The notes beneath the pieces are model-generated. The model searched no databases and was not told where the DNA came from. It saw only the letters and a program-made list of their open reading frames with translations. Below, in pieces: positions 9,144 through 16,345 of a stretch of 64,000 bases of DNA; position 1 is the stretch's first letter, and the number at the start of each line of letters is the position of its first letter. The stretch is from JAPOXR01 sp965214695 (lineage in GTDB: Bacteria > Pseudomonadota > Alphaproteobacteria > Rhodobacterales > Rhodobacteraceae): the NCBI GenBank assembly GCA_965214695.1, contig OZ243967.1:2604001-2668000 (forward strand), given 5' to 3'. Both the position numbers and the translations under genes were made by a program.

Positions 9144-10475
9144 ATGACCGGCAATTGGGCTGATGCTGGAGCCTGCGAGCTCGGGAGGCTTATCGGAGAC
9201 GGATCAGTCGACCCGGTGGAACTGCTTGATGATGTCATACAGGCGATCCGGTCGCATCCGAATGCGGACGACATCTATGCCCGGGTGACGGAGGAGCGGG
9301 CATATCCGGAGGCGGAGGCAGCATCCAGGCGGGCCAGGGAAGGGAAGCGGCTATCGGTGCTGGATGGCGTTCCGATTTCATGGAAGGACCTGTTCGACAC
9401 GGCAGGAATTGCCACGGAGGCTGGCTCGCTGCTGCTGAAGGGCAGGGTGCCGCGGCAGGATGCGGTTGTCCTGCAACGTGCAACCGCGCTTGGCCTGGTG
9501 TGCCTGGGCAAGACGCATCTGAGCGAGCTGGCATTTTCGGGCCTGGGCCTCAATCCCGTGATCGCCACCCCGCCCTGCATCAACGATCCGGCAGCCGTGC
9601 CGGGAGGCTCGTCCTCGGGGGCGGCGGCGTCGATCGCATTCGGCCTTGCCCCGGCCGGCATTGGCTCGGATACGGGCGGCTCGGTCCGGATCCCGGCGGC
9701 ATACAATGACCTGGTTGGATTGAAGACCACGTCGGGGCTGCTTCCGCTTTCCGGAGTCGTGCCACTATGCGGCAAGTTTGACACGGTTGGCCCGCTGACA
9801 CGGAATGTCGAGGATGCGTCGGCAATACTGCGCGCCCTGGCTGGCAATGGCCGACCTCCGGATTTGCAGGGCGGACGGGTGGACAGGATGCGTTTCCTGG
9901 TCCCCGATGAGGCGCTTGAGGGGGTACGCACCGTACCAGGCGAAGGTTTCGAAAGGGCAATCGAGACAATCGCCGCCGCCGGTGCCAGGATCGAAGAGCG
10001 GTCGGTGCCGTCGATTGGTGAGGCCTGGCCACTGTCGGGCGAGCTGTACGCGACCGAGGCCTATGCCCAGTGGATGGACGTCATCGAAGCCAGGCCGGAG
10101 ATGATGTTCAGAGAGATCAGGGACAGGTTCCGGTCCGGGCGCAACGTGCCGGGGACCGCCTATATCAAGGCAGTCAGTCGCCTCGACGAATTGCGGGCAC
10201 AGTACCGGGAGTCGACCGCGGGATATGATGCGGTTCTGACACCGACCAGCCCGATCCTGCCTCCGCAGAAGGACCGCCTCCTCGCCGACAGGGAGTACTA
10301 CGTCGCCGAGAACCTGCTGGCTCTCCGGAATACCAGGATCGGCAACCTGATGGAGGTTCCGGCACTGACCCTTCCAACCGGGGTCCCGTCGACGGGAATC
10401 ATGCTGCTCGGCACCTCCTTCGGCGAGGCTCGCCTGCTCAGGATCGGATCCGAATTCGAAAAACTGCTTGGGTGA
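9144..10475 (+). CDS. Amidase signature family hydrolase
   Basis: A 443-residue amidase-signature enzyme. The Ser-cisSer-Lys triad is visible: Lys81 in PISWKDLFD, the cis-Ser in PGGSSSGAA (156-158) and the nucleophile Ser180 in GSDTGGSVRIP. The family cleaves amides; GatA, the Glu-tRNA amidotransferase subunit, belongs to it, but no gatB or gatC is near and the length suits a catabolic amidase. The ATG at 9144 follows AAGGGAG with good spacing. It follows a ThDP enzyme gene on the same strand, which hints at a small degradation pathway, but the substrate is unknown. Confidence 0.88.
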   Translation: MTGNWADAGACELGRLIGDGSVDPVELLDDVIQAIRSHPNADDIYARVTEERAYPEAEAASRRAREGKRLSVLDGVPISWKDLFDTAGIATEAGSLLLKGRVPRQDAVVLQRATALGLVCLGKTHLSELAFSGLGLNPVIATPPCINDPAAVPGGSSSGAAASIAFGLAPAGIGSDTGGSVRIPAAYNDLVGLKTTSGLLPLSGVVPLCGKFDTVGPLTRNVEDASAILRALAGNGRPPDLQGGRVDRMRFLVPDEALEGVRTVPGEGFERAIETIAAAGARIEERSVPSIGEAWPLSGELYATEAYAQWMDVIEARPEMMFREIRDRFRSGRNVPGTAYIKAVSRLDELRAQYRESTAGYDAVLTPTSPILPPQKDRLLADREYYVAENLLALRNTRIGNLMEVPALTLPTGVPSTGIMLLGTSFGEARLLRIGSEFEKLLG

Positions 10476-10544
10476 AGCGAATTCGAAGAGAAGGTCGTTC
10501 CACGGGGCAAGGAGAATTCCTGGACAAGGAAGATAGTCGGCCAG

Positions 10545-13451
10545 ATGCACATTCAGGTGACGCAGAAGGTTGAAAGAGGAACCCTTGCCGGCCTGCTTCT
10601 GGGCCCGTTGGGGTATCGACATCGAGGTATCGCGTGTTCCGATGCCGGACTGACGGTGCTGTCCCGAACGCCGAGGAGCGTGCCCTACCCGGAGATATCG
10701 GCGCCGCTGCGATTGACCCGGGCTCTGGGGTTCCACGCCTTGGCGGTCTCCCTGCGGGGCGGCAGCGTCATCACGGTCGCCGGCATCGGGCGCGGTGAAG
10801 CCGCCAGCTTCACGGCGATGGCAAACAAGGCGTGGTGCCGGCATTATGTTATGCAGGTCGAGCAGGATGCCGAAGAACTGCGTGAACTCGCCAGGATCAT
10901 CGAACGCCTGGGGCGGCCCAGGCGATATCCTTCAGCCTGTCTTGTCGAGCCCTTTCTGGTCCGGGCCAACCGCGTTGCTGAAGGACTCCCGGAGGACATT
11001 CCCGAGAATGTCCTGCCGGCGGAGCGCCAGGCAAGCCTGGATGCGGTCACGGGATTCCGGGCGGCACCGCAACGCATTCGCGAGGCCGCGATCGAGACCT
11101 TCATCAAGTCCGAACTGGCAAGATGCGAGGAGTTCTTCGACACGATTGAATCGAACCCGCTGACTTCTGAACAGCGCCTTGCCGTTGTCACCGACGAGGA
11201 TGCAACGCTTGTCCTCGCCGGCGCGGGATCTGGCAAGACAAGTGTGATCGTTGCAAAAGCGGCACATCTCATTCACCGGGACGTCAGGAAACCCGACGAG
11301 ATCCTCCTCATGGCCTTCGGCAAGGACGCGGCCGCCGAGATGGCTTCCCGGATCGAGGAGAGAACCGGGGCGATTGTCAACGCGACAACGTTTCACGCGC
11401 TGGGGCTGGAGATCATTCGAGCGGTGGAGAAAGGAGCGCCGGCACTGGCAATTCACGCGAATGACGATGTGCAATTCCGGGCCCTGCTCAAGGACATTCT
11501 CAGGAACGATTTTGCTGCAAGGCCGGATTTGGGCGCCTTGCTGCGGAAGTGGTTTTCGGAGTTCTACTTTCCATACAAGAGCGAGTGGGGCTTCAAGACC
11601 AAGGGCGAGTATTTCCGCTACGTCGAGGCGCACGAATTGCGAACCCTCCAGGGCCATCTCGTCAGGAGCTTTGAAGAATGGGAGATAGCCAACTGGCTTT
11701 ACCTGAACGGAATTGCCTACGAGTACGAGCCTGTCTACGAGCATGACATTCCCGGAAACGACAGGGGAGCCTATACGCCGGACTTTCGACTGACCGAGAG
11801 CGGCATCTACATCGAGCATTTCGGTGTCAGGAAGGCGCGTCGAGGCGACGGTACAACCAGGCTGAGCACTGCACCCTTTGTTGACCGGGCGAGCTATCTC
11901 AAGGGCATGGAGTGGAAGCGGAGCATTCACAAGGAGCACTGCACCACGCTCATCGAGACCTTCAGCTACGAACGGGTCGAGGGTCGCCTGACCGAAGCTC
12001 TCGAGGAGAAGCTAAAGCCCTACATTGTGCTCGATCCACTCCCGCCGGACGACATGCTTGTCCGGTTGTTGGAGCTCGGCCAGATCGACGCATTCACGAA
12101 GACGCTCGGAACGTTCCTGCGCCACTTCAAGAGCTCGGAGATCACGTTGGAGGATTGTCGGATGCGTGTCGGGAAGTCCGCCGACAAGCCGCGGTGCCTT
12201 GCTTTTCTGCAGATATTCGAGGCGGTTTTCGAGTCCTACCAGAGGCGCCTGGACGGCCGGATCGACTTCGAGGACATGATTGTCCGGGCAACCGGGCACC
12301 TGAAATCCGGGCGCTTTCAGAGCCCGTATCGCCACCTGCTTGTCGATGAGTTCCAGGACATCTCGGCAGGCAGGGCACGACTCCTCCTGGCATTGAAGGA
12401 ACAGCACGATGATGCCCGAATCTTTGCGGTCGGTGATGACTGGCAATCGATCTACAGATTCACCGGCTCTGACATTCAACTGATGCGGAATTTCGGTCAG
12501 AAATTCGGCGGAACCTATGCCGGCTGCGATGATGTGCACGAAATTGTCGATCTGGGCCGAACCTTTCGCAGCGTTGACAGGATTGCCCTGCCGGCGCGGG
12601 ACTTTGTTCTCAGGAACCCTTCACAGATCACCAAACAGGTCATGCCTGCCGGCGGGGCCATGACCCCCGCGATCAGGATCATGCATTACGGTCACGGCAA
12701 GAGGGACGGATCCCTCGTCGCCACCCTGAATGAAATCCGGGCAGGGGCCGCCAGCAGGACCAGCGTTCTTCTCCTGGGGCGCTATGGCTTCCTGAAGCCC
12801 GATAACCTTCCCAGGCTCAACGCAGACTTTCCCGGACTGTCGATCCAGTTCAAGACGGTTCATGGGTCAAAGGGCCTCGAAGCCGATCATGTCGTTATCC
12901 TGGGGGCTTATTCTGGCCGCATGGGCTTTCCGTCCGAGATCGAGGATGATCCGCTTCTCGACCTGGTTCTGCCTGAGCCCGAGGAGTTTGAACACGCAGA
13001 GGAACGCCGCCTGTTCTATGTTGCGCTGACCCGGGCGCGAAAGTCGGTCACCATCCTTGCCAGCCGAGAGGAGCCGTCGGCCTTTGTGGACGAACTGCTG
13101 AAAGACCCGAAATACGGGGTGGTTCGGCTTGGAAAGTCCGGAATTACCGAACAACGGTGTGGCGCATGCGGCGGACGGATGCTGTCCCAGACGTCCAAAA
13201 AGGGCCGGACTTTCTTTGCCTGTGAGCATCGGTACCTCTGCGGTGAAAGATTGTGGCCATGCAGTGCCTGCGGCGAGGATCTTCCGGTTGCAGACCGGCT
13301 GAGGCCCGGCAGGTTGGTTTGTCGTTGTGGAGCCGGGTTCTCCGCCTGCCCGAAATGTCCCGACGGTTGGCTCGTGGAACGCAAGGGGAAATACGGGAAG
13401 TTTCTTGGATGCACGAAATTTCCGGACTGCGATGGCCGGCGGAAGCTGTAA
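10545..13451 (+). CDS. UvrD/HelD-like DNA helicase with inserted PD-(D/E)XK nuclease-like segment and C-terminal zinc fingers
   Basis: A 968-residue superfamily 1A helicase. Its first 100 residues match the HelD-type N-terminal domain. Walker A is LAGAGSGKTS near residue 225 and Walker B/motif II is DEFQD near 602, with QSIYRF, KTVHGSKGLE and YVALTRARK as later motifs. Between motifs Ia and II, about residues 385-430, lies YEYEPVYEH and YTPDFRLTESGIYIEHFG, a D...ExF pattern resembling a PD-(D/E)XK core. The C-terminal 100 residues hold many cysteines (CGACGG, CSACGE, CRCGAGFSACPKCP), the last being a topoisomerase-I-type C4 finger. E. coli HelD is 684 residues, so this one is much longer. Its role could be repair or phage defence. 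It is convergent with the Fic gene. Confidence 0.88.
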   Translation: MHIQVTQKVERGTLAGLLLGPLGYRHRGIACSDAGLTVLSRTPRSVPYPEISAPLRLTRALGFHALAVSLRGGSVITVAGIGRGEAASFTAMANKAWCRHYVMQVEQDAEELRELARIIERLGRPRRYPSACLVEPFLVRANRVAEGLPEDIPENVLPAERQASLDAVTGFRAAPQRIREAAIETFIKSELARCEEFFDTIESNPLTSEQRLAVVTDEDATLVLAGAGSGKTSVIVAKAAHLIHRDVRKPDEILLMAFGKDAAAEMASRIEERTGAIVNATTFHALGLEIIRAVEKGAPALAIHANDDVQFRALLKDILRNDFAARPDLGALLRKWFSEFYFPYKSEWGFKTKGEYFRYVEAHELRTLQGHLVRSFEEWEIANWLYLNGIAYEYEPVYEHDIPGNDRGAYTPDFRLTESGIYIEHFGVRKARRGDGTTRLSTAPFVDRASYLKGMEWKRSIHKEHCTTLIETFSYERVEGRLTEALEEKLKPYIVLDPLPPDDMLVRLLELGQIDAFTKTLGTFLRHFKSSEITLEDCRMRVGKSADKPRCLAFLQIFEAVFESYQRRLDGRIDFEDMIVRATGHLKSGRFQSPYRHLLVDEFQDISAGRARLLLALKEQHDDARIFAVGDDWQSIYRFTGSDIQLMRNFGQKFGGTYAGCDDVHEIVDLGRTFRSVDRIALPARDFVLRNPSQITKQVMPAGGAMTPAIRIMHYGHGKRDGSLVATLNEIRAGAASRTSVLLLGRYGFLKPDNLPRLNADFPGLSIQFKTVHGSKGLEADHVVILGAYSGRMGFPSEIEDDPLLDLVLPEPEEFEHAEERRLFYVALTRARKSVTILASREEPSAFVDELLKDPKYGVVRLGKSGITEQRCGACGGRMLSQTSKKGRTFFACEHRYLCGERLWPCSACGEDLPVADRLRPGRLVCRCGAGFSACPKCPDGWLVERKGKYGKFLGCTKFPDCDGRRKL

Positions 13452-13573
13452 TCGAGCGCCGGCGAATTGCAGTGGAGCAGGGTTGCGGGCGAAGGGCTTG
13501 AAACCGGCCGGTTCAGGGCCCCCTGCATTGCCTTGATGTCGAATTCAACACGAGACCGGCAACATCGATCCGG

Positions 13574-14995
13574 TCAGTGCCAGCCTTGCTGCCACCCCTG
13601 GAATTCGGTCGGCCGAAGGCGGTAGCGAGCGATGTTGCCGTCATGCAGCGACATTAGTTCGGTCTCCACGATCTCGACGAAACGTGCCTGATCCACTGGC
13701 GGCAACTGACTTGCCGCAACATGCCGCACAAGGGCAATCGCTGCCGTCTTGTCCATTCCCGTGCGCACCACCCTGGATACCACCTCGGCAACCATTTCCC
13801 GGTAGCGCAGACGGAATGGGTCCGGCTCGCCCCGGGATTGTCGCACGGCCGAGTGCCTGACGCAGGAGCGTTCATAGCCCCAGATGAACACGTCACGCAG
13901 CAATTCGGTGCGGTTCAACTCGTAGACGGCCAACAGGCCGTCGACATAGGCCCGTTCCTGCACGTCCACGAAGGACAGGGGGCAGAAATTGCCCTGGATC
14001 AGCGGGATATTCGCCGCCAGGCGGGCGACCCGCTTGTTGACGTCCTCGAAGCCTTGCAGGTAGGCGAGATGAGCGAGGACGAAGAAGGCCTGCTCGAATG
14101 GGTCCGAGATCGCGGCCGCGGTATTCAGAATCTTTTCGAAGCATTCCTCGATAAGTTGCGGCACTTCGAGTGGTTGGTAGACCGTGCCACCGATGCTGAC
14201 CGGAATGTGTCGCAGCCGGCCGACAGCCCGCGGGTCGCCGAGCAGGTTGTCCGCGAGCAGGGCGTGCAGATTCAGAACGGTGTAGCGGTTGAAACCGATT
14301 TCGCTGGCATGGTCAACGAGCAACTCGATGGCCGCCTTGTGGTTCAGGATCATCTGCGTTTCCAGCACATCCTTGCCTTCGGCGGCCTCACCGAGTTCCA
14401 GCAGTCGCTCGGTTTCCAGCAGCGAATAGGTATTGCCTTCCAGTCGGCTGGAGTTCCAGGACAGTTCGATCAACAGGCGACCGTAGATCGTCCGGGCGTA
14501 TGTTCCTGCCGGGAGCCCGCCATCGTCGGGCGGGCGACCCATAGCGTGCAGGTGCCGCCGCGTGGCGGCCGGCAGGTAGAAGGTGGCGTTGGGCACGTAG
14601 TCATCGATGAAGGAACGCTGGTAGCCGACCGGGTGTCGTTTCTGGACCGATGCGCGAATCGCCTGCTTGATTGCCGCTGCTTCTGGCGAGATCGGCACAT
14701 TTGCCTCGCCATGAGCCCCGGCGGTGGCGTTGCTCGCGACCGCATTGTCCTTGCCGGCTCGGGCGGCGTGAGTGCGATAGCGACGTCCCTTGCACCGGCC
14801 TTCGGCAATCAGCCGATTCTGTGCCACCATCAGGGCAAGGCGGCGCTGCAACGTTCGTGCCGGCATCTCGCAGGGCAATCCCTCGCGAATGACGCCGATG
14901 CGGGCGCCTTCCGGATGGGCGGCCACGACGGCGAGGATGTCGCCGAGTTCCTGTTCGGAGATCCGCTTCGGCATGCCGTCGATCATATGCTGCAT
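13574..14995 (-). CDS. Fic domain protein with divergent active-site motif
   Basis: A Fic-fold protein of about 473 residues. It has an N-terminal winged-helix-like region of about 90 residues, then the auto-inhibitory type motif SSRLEGN and the Fic core ending in LQGFEDVNKRVAR. Canonical Fic reads HPFxDGNGRxxR; here Gln replaces the catalytic His and Val and Lys replace the two glycines, while F, D, N and both Arg remain. This pattern belongs to a known divergent Fic subgroup, and AMP transfer by the usual mechanism is doubtful. The frame is open up to GTG 15034, but a palindrome covers that start, so ATG 14995 or 14986 is preferred. The helix-turn-helix start suggests it could regulate its own gene. 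Confidence 0.85.
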   Translation of the reverse strand: MQHMIDGMPKRISEQELGDILAVVAAHPEGARIGVIREGLPCEMPARTLQRRLALMVAQNRLIAEGRCKGRRYRTHAARAGKDNAVASNATAGAHGEANVPISPEAAAIKQAIRASVQKRHPVGYQRSFIDDYVPNATFYLPAATRRHLHAMGRPPDDGGLPAGTYARTIYGRLLIELSWNSSRLEGNTYSLLETERLLELGEAAEGKDVLETQMILNHKAAIELLVDHASEIGFNRYTVLNLHALLADNLLGDPRAVGRLRHIPVSIGGTVYQPLEVPQLIEECFEKILNTAAAISDPFEQAFFVLAHLAYLQGFEDVNKRVARLAANIPLIQGNFCPLSFVDVQERAYVDGLLAVYELNRTELLRDVFIWGYERSCVRHSAVRQSRGEPDPFRLRYREMVAEVVSRVVRTGMDKTAAIALVRHVAASQLPPVDQARFVEIVETELMSLHDGNIARYRLRPTEFQGWQQGWH

Positions 14996-15002
14996 AAGGC
15001 TC

Positions 15003-15038
15003 TTATGCGACAAAAAAAGTCGTCTATTTGTCACATAA
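15003..15038. promoter_or_regulatory. Inverted repeat at the start of the fic gene, probable operator
   Basis: TTATGCGACAAA (15003-15014) and TTTGTCACATAA (15027-15038) pair at 11 of 12 positions around a 12-base spacer. A third related half-site, ATTGTCGTGTAA, follows at 15045-15056. The repeats lie directly before the preferred fic start codon at 14995. The protein's N-terminal helix-turn-helix-like region makes autoregulation likely. The remaining bases up to the aminotransferase start at 15139 should hold the divergent promoters. Confidence 0.55.
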
Positions 15039-15138
15039 CCTGTTTATTGTCGTGTAAACCGCCAAGGATCGCATTCTGGCTAGACCTGAAGGGGGATTTG
15101 CGGTAACCTGCCGTCAACGGGGCATCACGACCCCGGCA

Positions 15139-16341
15139 ATGAGGCAGAACATGGGTTTCCCGGAGCGGTTTTCAGTACTGCCGCAATATCCGTTCGCGCG
15201 GTTGCGCAATTTGCTTGCAGGCAGAAAAGCCGGTGGCGAGGTCATTGACCTGTCTGTCGGCGCGCCTGCACATGGCGCTCCGTCCTGGCTTGCTGACACC
15301 GTCTCCCGTCATGGCGATGAATTCGGTCGCTACCCCCCGACATTCGGAACGGAGGATCTGCTGTCGGCAGTATCCGGGTGGATTGACCGCCGCTATTCGG
15401 TCAGCGTTGATCCAGGCACGCGCGTCATGGTGCTCAGTGGAACCCGCGAGGGCCTGTTCAATGTCTGCCTGTGGCTGGTACCCGAGGCCAAGGGCGGCCG
15501 TCTGCCCTGTGTGCTGGTTCCAAACCCGTTCTACCAGGTCTATGCGGCCGGGGCAGTGGCGGCCGGGGCCGAGCCGGTCTATGTGCCGGCGGTCAGGGAA
15601 AACGGCTATCTTCCGGATTTCGCATCGCTTCCGGATGACATTCTCGACCGGACATCACTCGCCTTTACCTGTTCACCGTCAAACCCGCAGGGTGCCGTCG
15701 CATCAACCGACTACATTTCGCAATTGCTGGCCCTTGCCGAACGGCACGATTTCCGGATTGTCGCCGACGAGTGCTACTCGGAAATCTATCGCCGGTCGCC
15801 GCCGCCCGGAATGCTCGAGGTGGCTGACATTGCCGGAGCCGACCCGGAGAGGATCGTCGTGATGCAGTCGCTGTCCAAACGCTCGAATCTTCCGGGAATC
15901 CGGTCGGGATTCCTGGTCGCCGGGCCTCGGACCATGGAGCGGATCAAGGTGTTGCGGGAGTACTCGGCAGCGTCGGTTCCCGGGCCACTGCAGGCGGCAT
16001 CGGCGCAGGCCTGGCGTGACGAGACACATGTGGAGGCCAGCCGCGACCGCTATGGCAGGAAGTTTGCCCTGGCCGACCGGGTCCTGGAGGGGCTCGAAGG
16101 CTACAGGAGTCCGGAAGGCGGCATTTTCCTGTGGCTCAATGCCGTTGACGGCGAGGCCGCGGCGCTGAAGATCTGGACTGAATCCGGCGTGCGGGTGCTC
16201 CCCGGAGCCTATCTCGGACGTGAAATCGACGGGCGCAACCCTGGCGCCGAATACATACGGGTGGCCATGGTTGCCGACGAGGAGAGGCTGGAGCAGGGCC
16301 TCGGCAGCATTGGTGCGGCACTCGGCAGTATCTGGAGGTAG
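15139..16341 (+). CDS. dapC: Class I/II aminotransferase, probable N-succinyldiaminopimelate aminotransferase
   Basis: A 400-residue fold-type I PLP aminotransferase. The PLP lysine is in SLSKRSNLPGIRSGF, with SPSNPQGAV and VADECYSEIY as the other cofactor blocks. NPFYQVYAAGAVAAGAEPVY and the SKRSNLPG context fit the DapC group, which transaminates N-succinyl-2-amino-6-ketopimelate in lysine and murein synthesis. Specificity among related aminotransferases is not certain. ATG 15151 (MGFPERF) is an alternative start. It lies five bases before the ftsK start, so the two are probably co-transcribed with lolA. Confidence 0.75.
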   Translation: MRQNMGFPERFSVLPQYPFARLRNLLAGRKAGGEVIDLSVGAPAHGAPSWLADTVSRHGDEFGRYPPTFGTEDLLSAVSGWIDRRYSVSVDPGTRVMVLSGTREGLFNVCLWLVPEAKGGRLPCVLVPNPFYQVYAAGAVAAGAEPVYVPAVRENGYLPDFASLPDDILDRTSLAFTCSPSNPQGAVASTDYISQLLALAERHDFRIVADECYSEIYRRSPPPGMLEVADIAGADPERIVVMQSLSKRSNLPGIRSGFLVAGPRTMERIKVLREYSAASVPGPLQAASAQAWRDETHVEASRDRYGRKFALADRVLEGLEGYRSPEGGIFLWLNAVDGEAAALKIWTESGVRVLPGAYLGREIDGRNPGAEYIRVAMVADEERLEQGLGSIGAALGSIWR

Positions 16342-16345
16342 GAAG

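Noticed and set aside
13721..15106. A 461-codon open frame on the plus strand opposite the fic gene
   Set aside because: It runs antisense over a clear Fic gene, has no family similarity, and long antisense frames are common in GC-rich DNA.
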